Source: Lodderomyces elongisporus (lineage: Eukaryota > Ascomycota > Pichiomycetes > Serinales > Debaryomycetaceae). Taken from it: DNA of 64,000 nucleotides. A model generated the notes under the pieces. The model did not search any database, was not told the DNA's origin, and saw only the letters and a list, made by a program, of their open reading frames with translations. Positions 1-9,439 of the stretch are shown here, piece after piece (within the stretch, counting starts at the first letter, position 1; each line of letters starts with the position of its first letter). The translations under genes were made by a program, and so were the position numbers. The stretch covers positions 3,357,501 through 3,421,500 of the forward strand of contig NC_083673.1 of NCBI RefSeq assembly GCF_030384665.1, read 5' to 3'.

Positions 1-267
1 AATAATAATAATCATAATGATGATGATGATGGGACATTATTATGGATATCATTTATACCAAAGGTTTCGTTTCAGTTCCTTCTAACGTCATTATTGGTGT
101 ACAACGGGAAAGACTATCTCGTATCTCAAACGCAAAGAAAATTTTTAAATCATTTTTTCTCTGTTGATCATCAAGGTAACGACAATAATTTGTTTGAAGA
201 AAGGGTAAACTATATCGCGCGGTGCAAATACTTACGTGTGTTTATTATTATTGTTTCTTTCCTTTAA
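1..267 (+). CDS. 3' end of an unidentified gene (cut by window edge)
   Basis: Frame 1 is open from the first base to a TAA at 265-267, giving 88 codons with no start in view. It opens with an Asn/Asp-rich stretch encoded by AAT/GAT repeats, a common low-complexity linker in this window. After that comes a mixed hydrophobic and polar segment (residues about 12-88) containing LLWISFIPKVSFQFLL and ending RVFIIIVSFL. The amino-acid mix looks like genuine protein rather than translated AT-rich spacer, but I recognise no family. It would be the C-terminus of a plus-strand gene convergent with VPS24, whose stop lies about 100 bp away. An alternative is a spurious open frame or a final exon. Confidence 0.45.
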   Translation, partial: NNNNHNDDDDGTLLWISFIPKVSFQFLLTSLLVYNGKDYLVSQTQRKFLNHFFSVDHQGNDNNLFEERVNYIARCKYLRVFIIIVSFL

Positions 268-370
268 GTTATTCTTTTGGCTTTCCCTTCCAAATGTATG
301 CAATACTATTCGTTGATCTTTTATAGAGACTCGATTCTACCACCAAGTTGCAATCATTGAACTTTCTCAT

Positions 371-1148
371 TTACTGCAAAGCCTTTAACCTTTGTCTCAT
401 TTCATCAATTGCAATATTATCTTCCTCTTCTTCCTCTTCTTCGTCTGCTTCGCCAACCCTCTCTGTTGCCTCATGTTCCTTGTCTTCAAACTCTACTTGC
501 GGAACTCCCGACTCAATTTTGTTGAATTTATCCTCGGTCAAGCTGGTAATAATCTTGTTAACCTCTTCTTGCGACTCACCTTCCAATTCTTCGTCTTCAA
601 TCTCCAAGTCAACCATATCGTCCATCATTTCATTAATCACTCCAGCTTTTGTTAGTTCCTTTGACAACTCTTGCATGGTTTGTGATACGGCACCAATGTG
701 GATCAACAGATTAACATCTTTCATCACTAAGGTTGATGCACCAATAGATTTTGTAAGTTTATTCATTTGCCACTGTTCGTTTATTGCCATTGTGATCGAT
801 TCTATTCTAGTTCTTGATGTGTATAGCTTGTTGTACTGTCGATTGATATTGATATACTCCTTAGCATATAGTTTGGCCGTTTTGTAATCCTTTTCCTTTG
901 CTGCCTTCTTTATAAGCCCTTCGGTCTTTTTCTTCAAAGGCTGTAGTTGATTTAAGGAACGGTCAATCTCTCGCTTGTTTTTGCGAAGTAGTTGGTTGAT
1001 CTTCCTCATCTAGACTTGAGAGTTAGTACACCCACTCACTAAATAATGTAAATTTTCTTTTAAATGATTTATTGGAATGATAAAATTTATCTTCACATAC
1101 TTGCTCCTTGGGGTCGGGCCCCCATATTTGGTTCTTGATAAATTCCAT
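371..1148 (-). CDS. VPS24: ESCRT-III subunit Vps24 (CHMP3), one intron
   Basis: Vps24 is a Snf7-family ESCRT-III subunit that caps and bundles Snf7 filaments during cargo sorting into multivesicular bodies at the endosome. Exon 2 (371-1009) carries the basic helical N-terminal half, including LYAKEYININRQYNKLYTSR, and an acidic C-terminal tail ending in the MIT-interacting helix DEMRQRLKALQ, the site for Vps4. Exon 1 (1101-1148, 48 nt) encodes the conserved start, including IWGPDPKEQ. The intron is 1010-1100 (91 nt): GTATGT donor, TACTAAC at 1022-1028 and TAG acceptor, all in phase 0. The joined protein is 228 residues, about the size of yeast Vps24. A Glu-rich run (residues about 200-212) is encoded by a GAA/GAG repeat. 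Family assignment is strong; the splice is read directly from sequence. Confidence 0.93.
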
Positions 1149-1350
1149 TGGATATAATTGTAATGTGTCGTGAGATTTCGTAAGATTTTTGAAGTAGGAT
1201 ATCTTTCTAAATATTTCTATTTATTCATTTATCTTATTTAGTGTTTCAACAACACCGATAGGCATGAATTGCGTTTTCGTATATATTTTTGTGTCCACCT
1301 CAATCTACAGAAAAAAAAGAAAAAAAGAAAATAGATAAAAGAGCTAAGTC

Positions 1351-1362
1351 AATCACGTGATT
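1351..1362. promoter_or_regulatory. CACGTG palindrome (Cbf1-type site)
   Basis: AATCACGTGATT is a perfect 12-bp palindrome about 205 bp upstream of the VPS24 start codon. TTAGC follows it on the right and GCTAAgtc precedes it on the left. The core TCACGTGA is the known preference of the bHLH factor Cbf1. Binding is inferred from the motif only. Confidence 0.5.
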
Positions 1363-2040
1363 AGCTTCAGAGCTTTGAAAAAAATTAGTGGCGAACTTCA
1401 AGTTAAATAAATCAATTTGAAAAAAAAAACGTAATCATTAGACATATGATATAGAAACAATTTATAGGTTGGTTCATCCATATTTGCAATTATTTTTAAA
1501 AAAAGAAAGAAACAAGATAACTGAAGACATTTGTGTTTTATAATCATATCTATGTTATTAATTGGTATTTTTATATATGTTTGCGTAATCGTATATTGTT
1601 TTCAAAATACTTAAGTTTCTTTATTTTTTGGTTCGCAATTGGGTGGAAAAAAATAGCAGAAAGCGACAAACATAAATTTACAGGTATTCAAGTGTGTCAC
1701 TACCAAATCATACATCGGTAAAAGCTTTAATACAAGAATGCTATATCCTATTTACTTTGCCCAAAATAATTTTACATTATATTTAGAACCAAAGACTTAG
1801 GTATTTATCAAATGAATGGACCGGAATTTGGGGTTATTTGACTCAGAATCCGTTATTAAACCAATATTGTTTCTATTATCTCTAATTCCATTTTCTTTGC
1901 TCGTCGCCGCTACCATTATTATCTCCGTTCCTTTCTTCACAATAGATATGCAGAGGGTGGGAGAGAGAGGCGCAATCTAAAACTTGTGCACCAGAACGAA
2001 AATGACCCAGATATTTACACAGCTATATATTACTTACACA

Positions 2041-2048
2041 TATAAAAA
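2041..2048 (+). promoter_or_regulatory. TATA box deciding the start of the Pmp3-like gene
   Basis: TATAAAAA lies only 12 nt before the first in-frame ATG (2061) but 90 nt before the next one (2139). Yeast transcripts normally begin some 40 or more nt downstream of TATA. The message would therefore probably start beyond 2061, favouring 2139 as the true start. Confidence 0.5.
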
Positions 2049-2138
2049 GGGGCAAGGCAAATGTTCACTTTGATTCCACTGATTCATTTCCCACTAGTTA
2101 TTCTTGGAATATTGATTGCAGTGATACACAAACAAACA

Positions 2139-2810
2139 ATGGCTCCACCAATCAATACCTCAACCGGTTCAGCCGGCTCTCCACCTTCTCCACAGGAGCA
2201 GTTCATCTTAATCATTGCTGGAGTGATTTTACCTCCCTTGGCAGTATTTCTTGCCAAAAGATATTCAATTTGGAACAAAGAGTTTTGGATAACTTTGTTC
2301 TTAACTTTGTTGGGCCATTTACCTGGCCTGGTTTTTGCAATTTATTGGTTGGTGTGTGTACAATTCCCACAGCAGGGCATTAACTACACTCCTGTCGAAG
2401 ATATCGAAAATCTTGCAGCTGACCATCACCAACCACGCGATGAAGCTCACGGTGAAGACGCTACTGGAAGTCGTACTGTAACTGCTGGCCAACAAGAAGG
2501 TTTTATCCATCACAGTCAAGGGCAATATGATCAATATGATAGACGGACGGATTATAAGCACGACCAACATACTACTGAAGACAATAACAATGACAATGAT
2601 CTATTCTACAATGGTGAAGGCAACTCCAATTATTTGGAACAACAACAGCGCGAGCCATACAGAGACTATGATAGTTCAAGTCCTTCGGCTAAGGACCATT
2701 TACTCAGTGCTCTGGATTTACCTACTTATGATGATGTTGTTGAAGATGGCCATGTTAAACACCATAAAAAGGATGTGAAAGGTAAAAAGAACAAATCTCA
2801 AAAGAAATAA
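2139..2810 (+). CDS. Pmp3/UPF0057-family membrane protein with long PY-motif tail (Sna3/Sna4-like)
   Basis: The protein holds a Pmp3 (UPF0057) domain: two closely spaced transmembrane helices with ILPPLAVFL in the first and LGHLPGLVFAIYWL in the second. A long hydrophilic tail rich in Asp, His, Gln and Asn follows. Simple Pmp3 proteins are about 55 residues. A long cytosolic tail is typical of yeast Sna3/Sna4, which travel through multivesicular bodies to the vacuole with the help of Rsp5. The tail carries LPTYDDV, a PY-like motif that could bind Rsp5 WW domains, and ends in a Lys-rich cluster. Start 2139 (223 residues) is preferred because of the TATA position. The alternative ATG at 2061 adds 26 residues with an extra hydrophobic helix. 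Exact orthology within the Sna group is unresolved. Confidence 0.78.
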   Translation: MAPPINTSTGSAGSPPSPQEQFILIIAGVILPPLAVFLAKRYSIWNKEFWITLFLTLLGHLPGLVFAIYWLVCVQFPQQGINYTPVEDIENLAADHHQPRDEAHGEDATGSRTVTAGQQEGFIHHSQGQYDQYDRRTDYKHDQHTTEDNNNDNDLFYNGEGNSNYLEQQQREPYRDYDSSSPSAKDHLLSALDLPTYDDVVEDGHVKHHKKDVKGKKNKSQKK

Positions 2811-2901
2811 TGTGAGCATAGTACAATATATACACATATTACGTAGAGCAAGCTTTTGTTTAAGAAAAGAAAAAGAAAGGAAAAGAAAAAGAAAAAAGAA
2901 T

Positions 2902-2921
2902 ACACACACACACACACACAC
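2902..2921. repeat. (AC)n microsatellite
   Basis: Ten AC units follow a purine-rich GAAAA tract in the 236-bp convergent spacer between the Pmp3-like gene and RFC5. Poly-T runs follow at about 2957-2981. The location fits 3' ends of both transcripts. Confidence 0.8.
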
Positions 2922-3046
2922 GCTGGGCCGTCTTGATGTCTTTCATTATACATTATTTTTTTTTTTTGATTTTTTTTTTTTGTATTGACTTAATTAGTTA
3001 CTTACTCTTTTAATCTTTGCTTTGATTAACTTTGTATCAACAATTC

Positions 3047-4135
3047 TTACGACAAATCATCGATAGCCACCATAGATTTTGCAATAAATCCCTCTATATG
3101 GAATATCGATTTTGTTCCGAGACTTAATCTCTCATCAAAAATGGATGCAATTTTCACAATTTCTGCTATAAGTTTCGTCTTGCCCTTTTCCAACTTGATC
3201 AACTCAAATAATAATCCTTTGAGTATGGTTCTAGCTGGAATGCAGTGGGATAATAACTCATAAGTTGCCGTCCTAAGTTTGGCTAAATTTGCAACATTTC
3301 TAGTAGTCGATATCGACTTGGCCATATTGCGTATGATGAGTTCCCAGTCGAGAACTATAACGGAGTGCATTTGCTTGACATTAATTGTCTCATTTTGCAT
3401 GCAAATGGTCTCGAACGCCAACAATGCTCTTCTCAAATTCCGATTGCTAACCGTTGCCACTTGCTCGTAAAATCCAGTGAGAGCTTGTTGATCGGTGGAA
3501 GAGAACTTCACCTTCTCTTCTTGAGCGACATCATGCAAAATCAGACTGATTTCCGCCACAGATGGACTAGGTATCCTCACCAATAAGGTTCTTGATTTAA
3601 TGGGCGCAATTATATTGGAGATTGAGTTACAAACAAGGATTAATCTAATGTTTGACGAGTATTTCTCCATTGTCCTTCTCAATGCTGCTTGTGCATCCCT
3701 ACTTAAACTATCAGCTTCATTGATAATCACCACTTTGAATCTGTGTCTCTTGCTGCTTTGGTTACCAAAATCAACTTGTTCTGTTGATGCCACGTCTTTC
3801 AATAAATCCTGAATCACAACACGGTCATTGTTTCCCATATCGGAAGGAGTAATCTCCAAATGATGTGGAGAGCTTAGCACATTAAACTCCAACTTACGAT
3901 TTGAAGGTGTGGTGAATGTCTTTACGTCAATCTTGAGTTTCTCAACCGATACACCAAATATAGCATGGAGTGTTGCGTATATTCTGGTTTTCTTCCCTGC
4001 TCCACTAGGACCATAAACTAATAGATGTGGAAAATCTCCCGATTTGGAAAGTGCTTGTAAGTTTTGAGTTATATCTTTATGGTATGAGAGCTGCGCTAGC
4101 GTCTTTGGACGGTATTTATCAACCCAAAGAGACAT
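3047..4135 (-). CDS. RFC5: Replication factor C subunit 5
   Basis: Rfc5 is a small subunit of the clamp loader that opens PCNA onto primer-template junctions. It is shared with the Rad24, Ctf18 and Elg1 alternative loaders. The start MSLWVDKYRPK is the family signature. A Walker A motif GPSGAGKKT lies at residues 42-50. The Walker B region reads VVIINEAD, the degenerate NEA(D/N) form known for Rfc5, which is not itself an active ATPase site. TPSDMGNNDRVVIQ and the arginine-containing IKSRTLLVR motif follow, then the C-terminal collar domain ending SIFHIEGFIAKSM. Length is 362 residues, as expected. Only 126 bp separate its ATG from a retrotransposon LTR, and the promoter keeps an MCB box at 4260-4265. 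Confidence 0.96.
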   Translation of the reverse strand: MSLWVDKYRPKTLAQLSYHKDITQNLQALSKSGDFPHLLVYGPSGAGKKTRIYATLHAIFGVSVEKLKIDVKTFTTPSNRKLEFNVLSSPHHLEITPSDMGNNDRVVIQDLLKDVASTEQVDFGNQSSKRHRFKVVIINEADSLSRDAQAALRRTMEKYSSNIRLILVCNSISNIIAPIKSRTLLVRIPSPSVAEISLILHDVAQEEKVKFSSTDQQALTGFYEQVATVSNRNLRRALLAFETICMQNETINVKQMHSVIVLDWELIIRNMAKSISTTRNVANLAKLRTATYELLSHCIPARTILKGLLFELIKLEKGKTKLIAEIVKIASIFDERLSLGTKSIFHIEGFIAKSMVAIDDLS

Positions 4136-4259
4136 ATTGTGAGGAATATCTTTACAGCTTACTGGTTACAATGATGATGGTGGTTGTAATAATGACACTG
4201 AAAACAACTATCGATCTGGTGCTATTGGGATTAATTTCAAAACTCTGCGAAACACGTTC

Positions 4260-4265
4260 ACGCGT
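4260..4265. promoter_or_regulatory. MCB box (ACGCGT) of the RFC5 promoter at the insertion point
   Basis: ACGCGT is the MluI cell-cycle box bound by MBF in yeasts and is found in front of many replication genes. It sits 125-130 bp upstream of RFC5. The retrotransposon target duplication (GCGTC) overlaps it, so the insertion occurred inside this box, yet the RFC5-proximal copy still reads ACGCGT. Function is inferred from motif and gene class. Confidence 0.6.
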
Positions 4266-4266
4266 C
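4262..4266. repeat. Target-site duplication, left copy
   Basis: GCGTC directly abuts the left LTR. The same five bases follow the right LTR at 12921-12925. A 5-bp duplication is the expected mark of integrase-mediated LTR-element insertion. Confidence 0.92.
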
Positions 4267-4720
4267 TGTCGCATAGCACTGTCACAAGTAACAAGTGTAC
4301 GACTGCTGAGCATCGGTTTGAGCTGGTAGCTCACCGATACCAGCGGTTTGAGTTCGTGACTTGATAGGCTATATTCCAACTAAGTGTAATTGTCAATGAT
4401 CGCACCTATAAAGGTCTCAATGCTCATAAGTTAAGAGAGTAAATTGTCTCATACAAAGTCACTAGTAAGGAGAATCGTGAGAGTATACACTCTGCACGTT
4501 CACCTAGTGATTTGTGTTCAATGTAGTTGACCGTATAAAATCTATATTTTACCGATATTTCTATATAATAGTGATAAGTTAATTTTACCACTTCTCGTTC
4601 CTATTTATATAAACTCATCTTGTTTGAAGTTTCAAGTTTCCTATGTCGTGCAATATTCTCCAAATATTCACTTAGCGGAAACGAGGGCACAGAGCGTCCA
4701 ATGTGTGTCGCACTGTGACA
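4267..4720 (-). repeat. 3' LTR (454 bp)
   Basis: The plus strand begins TGTCGCATAG and ends CACTGTGACA, so the termini form a short inverted repeat TGTC/GACA. The sequence matches 12467-12920 base for base in my reading. The LTR is oriented towards RFC5, which lies downstream on the same strand, so any LTR promoter would read out towards that gene. TATA-like stretches such as TATATAAACTC occur near 4617-4627. Confidence 0.95.
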
Positions 4721-4734
4721 TCCTCCCCCCCTTC
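4721..4734 (-). other. Polypurine tract adjoining the 3' LTR
   Basis: On the minus strand the bases just before the 3' LTR read GAAGGGGGGGAGGA. This is a purine run in the position used to prime plus-strand DNA synthesis. A second, similar run GGGGGGGAGG lies about 100 nt upstream (4832-4841). Confidence 0.8.
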
Positions 4735-4831
4735 AGAGTCTGAATGAGCGATACGGCCTTATTTTCATTGCATTTCGGAAAAAATTGATTTGAGGTAAAA
4801 TAACTGTACAAATTGATGATAACCGTTGTGG

Positions 4832-4841
4832 CCTCCCCCCC
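4832..4841 (-). other. Second polypurine-like run, possibly an additional plus-strand primer
   Basis: GGGGGGGAGG on the minus strand lies just beyond the pol stop codon and resembles the LTR-adjacent tract. Extra polypurine tracts are known in some retroelements. A role here is inferred. Confidence 0.4.
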
Positions 4842-4855
4842 TGCAAAGTAGAAAA

Positions 4856-7800
4856 TCATTTTGTAGTACTAAGCGGAGCGGCAACAAACGGTTTCAACAT
4901 CTCCCTAGTATACTGACGTTTCATGGGAATGCCTTGGAGGTTACTAAGATAGTAAATCCTCGACAGCACCTTCCGGACAACGAAAGGACCCGACCAATTC
5001 AAGCCCATCTTGTTGGTAGCAGCATCGTAAACTAAGACTAAGTCTCCTTTCTTGATCGGTACATTAGTGTCATAACGTTTGTCAAAAACTTCCTTCTGAT
5101 GATCCCGATCGCGGCGTTGAGTTTCCTTAGCAGAGTCTTCCTGTTGTTTACGGAAATAAAACTGACCAACGCGGAACTTGAATAGTTCGTCCTCCGTGTA
5201 TTGTTGTATATCAGATGGTGTTTGCATCAATGATTGGAGCAGATTATTACCTTCAAATCCAAAAACCAAGTATTGTGGTGTGAATCCCGTACGTTTACGA
5301 ACCGTAGTACGATCCACCCACAATGCAGCATTCAAAACTTTGCTCAAATTCTTATTCTCTGGAACCAGTTTGATGAATCTGATAAGTCGTTTGTGCGACG
5401 CTTCGATCATCCCATTCCCCTGCGGATGGTACGGTACAGAATAAGATGGAGAAATGCCATAATTTGAGAGCAATTGCTGGAGGACCTCATTGTGAAATTC
5501 ACGACCATTGTCGGTTTTCAAAACACTAAAGGTTCCTACACGAGCAATAAAGTTTGAATAAATAAAGTCGGCTACTGCCTCTGCAGTAACCTTTGGTAAA
5601 ACCTGAGCTTCGGGCCATCCCAGAAATTCGTCACGTGCAACGACAACAGTAGCGTCACGGAGCTTAACGCAGTCACAGACGATTGTATGAAACATACCAG
5701 CCGGGTAGTTCAAGTACAATGGATCCCGCTGCCTAGTTGCAGGTTGGTCCTTTTGACAATAAACACACCGTTTGATATAGTCGGCAAGTCTGCGATAGAG
5801 GTTCGGAATGTAGAATCCAGTATTTATTAGATTGAACGTAGTCTCAACTCCTGGGTGACCACGATCTCTATGAGCAAGATTGAATATGTGTTCAACCTGA
5901 TTGTTCTCATAAACGACGCGTCGAGTGTATGAACCGGTCCGACCTAACTTGTAAAGGATTCCATCATGTAAATAGAACTCTAGTGCGCGGTTGATGAAAC
6001 GTCTGGCGTCAGCAGGTGCGTTGTGCGAAACGGGAATGGTACGTGCCTCAAGGTACTTTCTAAGCGCTTGAAGTGGGATCTTCTTATAACTGTTATTAGG
6101 CTCAGCTTCAATGGTAACAACATTAACTTCTGCTAGTACTTTAGGATCCAACTTCGCCCTAAACTCGGCAATAGCTTCTCTGACCTCATAATGATCAGTC
6201 TGCGGAGTAGACGTGTGGCATCGGCTAAGAGCATCGGCAATGATGTTTTTCAGTCCATCAATGTGATGGATCTGATAGTTGAAGGTCCTGATGAAGTTCA
6301 ACCATTTGTAAACCCGATTTACAAAGTGTGAATTATCGAGTGGTTTATTCATCACAAGGACAAGAGCTTTGTTGTCACAGTACAAATGAATGACCCCAGT
6401 AAATCCAAACAAGAGTGGATGGATTGCATCAAACGTCTTATAAATACTGAAAAGTTCCTTTTCGTAAATAGTATAGTTCTTTTCAGAACCATGGAACTTT
6501 CCAGAATAGCACAGGACTAGTTTCGATTCTCCAGCCGCATTGGTGTTTTGCAACACACCACCCCAAGAGTCTGTCGAAGCATCAGTGTGGACAGTAATGA
6601 GGTCCTTAAAATTAAGGGGTTGGAGAATCGGTTGGTTGGTTAGTACTGTGATGATTTGGTGGAAAAACCGCTTAGTTGTAGGATCCCAATGAATCTGATG
6701 CTTGGGTTCCTTCCTTGCTTGATTGACTAAGTTGTAGAGGGGAGCAGTCAACTCAGCATGCCCTACAATCAACTGTCGGTAATAATTGACCAAGCCAAGG
6801 AAACTTTCTAGCTGTTTGACCGTGTTAGGGAGTGGGTAATTCAATAATGCATCCACTTGACCCCTAATTAACGTTTTCCCTGCAGGTGAAATATGGTATC
6901 CAAGAAAATCACATTCAGGTACAGCGATCTTTAACTTCGCAGGGTTAATCTTCAAGCCAGCATTGGTTAGAAGACGGAACACTTCGACAATCTTATCTAG
7001 GTGTTCTCGAACCAGTGAGTCGGTAAGTTCATCTACTTTGGGACCCACGATGGCAATGTCGTCAATAAAACACATCACATCCTTCGCAACTGGGCTCAAA
7101 ATCTTTTGTAAGATAGAACTAAACTCACTTACTGAATTGATATATCCTTGAGGAAGGACAGCATACTTCAACAAACCTAACGGGCTGTTAAAACTGGTAA
7201 CATCGCTAGTAGCAGCATCCAATGGTATTTGAAAATACGCATTCTGCACATCAATAGTACTTATAAACCAACAACCACTAATCTCTGTAGTGAGATCATC
7301 CACGGAGAGTGGGTGACCCCCTTCCAACTCCACATTTTTGTTGAGTTCCCGAAGGTCAATCAACAATCGATGCCTTCCATCCTTCTTACTTATGAGAAAC
7401 CATGGGTTCCGATAAGTCGCATCACTATAGACCAATTGCCCCTGTCGTATCATTTCTTGGAGAATCTCTACTGCAGCGGTACGTTTAGATCCTAATGGGA
7501 TCGATTTCATCCGCCAGTGAACATTCGGATCTCGCAAGTTGATACGAACGGGAGGGTGTATTTCAGGCTTAAGTCTGCCAGGGTCTCCACCTTTAATGTA
7601 GAAGACATCAGACACCTCAGCACATTGGTCCACGAAATACCGAATATCATCTTCGCTCGCCCTAGACCCGGTAAATGCAGGTCGAAGCATCTCTGAAAGG
7701 GGAGGAATGACGACGGTTTGACTCACTTGGACAGTTGGAAATGAATCGATGTGGTAGTTAGAATCCCCATCGTAACGAATAGGGAATTTATGAATGTTGC

Positions 7801-9439
7801 CATTCGCGCGGAAACGTAACTCTCGTTTATCACCATCATCAGTAAACCCAATGGAGAGTTTGTGCGCATCTTGGAATGGCAACCCGAGTAGTACCTGACC
7901 AACAGGAATTTGCTCGTGCAAATAGAGGATTGCAGGTAAGGAGATGAAATGGACAGTAACATCTAAAAACACTCCCTGAGTAATTGCTTTGGTGTCATTA
8001 TTAACACCTTGAACAAATACTGGCTGGCTCAAGGGAAAAGGCTTAATTGGTAACCCTTTTAGTGTTTGCGGGTTGATCAAACTCAACTGGGCCGCGGTGT
8101 CGTATTTCATTTCTATCCTACGGCCATGTATGGATGCGGGGAAACAGAGTAGTTCTTGAGTGACCCCTGGTTGGTGGTAGCCTGTCGAAGTGGTCGTCAG
8201 ATTTACTTCAGTAACAACTGGTTTCTTCTTGAACTTGGCAATACCATCCTTAAGGGCTTTCTGCAAAACATCTCTGTCAACCAACATAGCTTTAGTACTT
8301 TCTCTCATCATGGCTCGAGCATCATCGTGCATTCCCAAATACTTCGAAAGATCCATAAACACGAAGAAGTTATGTTTCATGGCATCTTTGAATGCAGCCT
8401 GTTTGTCTAGTATGGTCAATTTACTAGTACGTACTCGGCGCTGACTTTTCCGCTGTGGATCAGTGGAATCGTCAGCAAGGTGGTGTGGTTGGTCGGACGT
8501 TGCACTTAATTTGGCAAGCTCATCTAGCTGATTCTCTCTCAAGATGTCTTCGACACTAAAGAGTTTAATTGAATCGTCAGCCACTGGGGAGTCAACTCCA
8601 TCATCAGCGGTAGCATTTGCCTGTTCCTCATTAAGTGGTTCATTAACAACAACGTCAGATTTCACCTTAGGCACTTCTTCTTGAGGGTGACTCATCATGT
8701 TTCCATTCTCCGGTGGCGTAGAAGTCTGTTCAATTCCTTTTCCTTCGGATAGGAATAACTTTAACTCTTCATCAGGATCTACGGTGTCCTCCATGGCTAG
8801 GTTTTCTAATTCCCTATCCATTGTCAGTGCGGAGGGTTCGAACCGAATACCAGCCGAGCTAGGTTCTTCATACTCGTAGTCTGGGTCTACGTCTATGTTT
8901 TCATCTGGAAACTGGAGTTCCAGGAATGGTAAATGTGAGTCATAGGGTGGAGACTGCTCTCCGATCGGCGGGGACTCAGTGTCTAATTCCCGTCGGGACT
9001 CCTGCATAGATTGCTCTGTTACAGGGCTAGGTGCGCTTTCACGCTCCACTCTCTCCATCTCCTGCCGTTGTCTAACTGCTGCATTGAGTTGCTGTTTCAC
9101 CTTATCAGCCTTCAACTTATTGTGAGCATCTTTTCGCGAGCTAGGGAGATGGGCTTTCTTCGCAGTCCAATCCTTCACTACCTTCTTAGCAGATTGAGCA
9201 TTGGCTGCGTGCACCAAGTAAACCGGGACGTCATCAATCATGATGGGTCCGGGTTTAATCACTTCATCTATTGAATCAGACATTATATGAGAATTAGATT
9301 GCATCACTTCTGTCGGTAATCGTTCGTGGTGGGTATTTTCTCTAGAGTTACTAGTGACTGTACTCTTAGGAATAACCTCTACCTCCATAACTTGTGCTGC
9401 CTTGGACTTACTTTGTTGGGGGCGTGCGATGCCTCGCAT
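4856..9439 (-). CDS. Retrotransposon Pol polyprotein (protease, RT, RNase H, integrase)
   Basis: This frame of 1527 codons encodes the enzymes of the element. A low-complexity acidic N-terminal region of about 430 residues comes first. The aspartic protease follows, with active-site-like YDTAAQ near residue 445 (DTA in place of the usual D-S/T-G). Reverse transcriptase has FIDDIAIVG near residue 793. RNase H begins with TVHTDAS near residue 953. The integrase has an HHCC zinc region ending CVYCQ (about 1190-1228) and catalytic parts including TDNGREFHNE near 1310 and NGMIEASHKR. A GPY/F-type module with NWSGPFVVRKV lies near 1483. The frame is +1 relative to gag. Synthesis probably needs ribosomal frameshifting, although an ATG opens the frame in the overlap. 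No internal stop or break is seen. Confidence 0.95.
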   Translation of the reverse strand: MRGIARPQQSKSKAAQVMEVEVIPKSTVTSNSRENTHHERLPTEVMQSNSHIMSDSIDEVIKPGPIMIDDVPVYLVHAANAQSAKKVVKDWTAKKAHLPSSRKDAHNKLKADKVKQQLNAAVRQRQEMERVERESAPSPVTEQSMQESRRELDTESPPIGEQSPPYDSHLPFLELQFPDENIDVDPDYEYEEPSSAGIRFEPSALTMDRELENLAMEDTVDPDEELKLFLSEGKGIEQTSTPPENGNMMSHPQEEVPKVKSDVVVNEPLNEEQANATADDGVDSPVADDSIKLFSVEDILRENQLDELAKLSATSDQPHHLADDSTDPQRKSQRRVRTSKLTILDKQAAFKDAMKHNFFVFMDLSKYLGMHDDARAMMRESTKAMLVDRDVLQKALKDGIAKFKKKPVVTEVNLTTTSTGYHQPGVTQELLCFPASIHGRRIEMKYDTAAQLSLINPQTLKGLPIKPFPLSQPVFVQGVNNDTKAITQGVFLDVTVHFISLPAILYLHEQIPVGQVLLGLPFQDAHKLSIGFTDDGDKRELRFRANGNIHKFPIRYDGDSNYHIDSFPTVQVSQTVVIPPLSEMLRPAFTGSRASEDDIRYFVDQCAEVSDVFYIKGGDPGRLKPEIHPPVRINLRDPNVHWRMKSIPLGSKRTAAVEILQEMIRQGQLVYSDATYRNPWFLISKKDGRHRLLIDLRELNKNVELEGGHPLSVDDLTTEISGCWFISTIDVQNAYFQIPLDAATSDVTSFNSPLGLLKYAVLPQGYINSVSEFSSILQKILSPVAKDVMCFIDDIAIVGPKVDELTDSLVREHLDKIVEVFRLLTNAGLKINPAKLKIAVPECDFLGYHISPAGKTLIRGQVDALLNYPLPNTVKQLESFLGLVNYYRQLIVGHAELTAPLYNLVNQARKEPKHQIHWDPTTKRFFHQIITVLTNQPILQPLNFKDLITVHTDASTDSWGGVLQNTNAAGESKLVLCYSGKFHGSEKNYTIYEKELFSIYKTFDAIHPLLFGFTGVIHLYCDNKALVLVMNKPLDNSHFVNRVYKWLNFIRTFNYQIHHIDGLKNIIADALSRCHTSTPQTDHYEVREAIAEFRAKLDPKVLAEVNVVTIEAEPNNSYKKIPLQALRKYLEARTIPVSHNAPADARRFINRALEFYLHDGILYKLGRTGSYTRRVVYENNQVEHIFNLAHRDRGHPGVETTFNLINTGFYIPNLYRRLADYIKRCVYCQKDQPATRQRDPLYLNYPAGMFHTIVCDCVKLRDATVVVARDEFLGWPEAQVLPKVTAEAVADFIYSNFIARVGTFSVLKTDNGREFHNEVLQQLLSNYGISPSYSVPYHPQGNGMIEASHKRLIRFIKLVPENKNLSKVLNAALWVDRTTVRKRTGFTPQYLVFGFEGNNLLQSLMQTPSDIQQYTEDELFKFRVGQFYFRKQQEDSAKETQRRDRDHQKEVFDKRYDTNVPIKKGDLVLVYDAATNKMGLNWSGPFVVRKVLSRIYYLSNLQGIPMKRQYTREMLKPFVAAPLSTTK

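Larger units (their letters stand above)
1149..2060. other. Divergent intergenic region VPS24 / Pmp3-like gene
   Basis: This stretch of about 900 bp is AT-rich with many A and T runs and no convincing gene. The open frame at 1533-1721 looks like translated AT-rich spacer. Two sites stand out: a CACGTG E-box inside a palindrome at 1351-1362, and a TATA element just before 2060. Confidence 0.6.
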
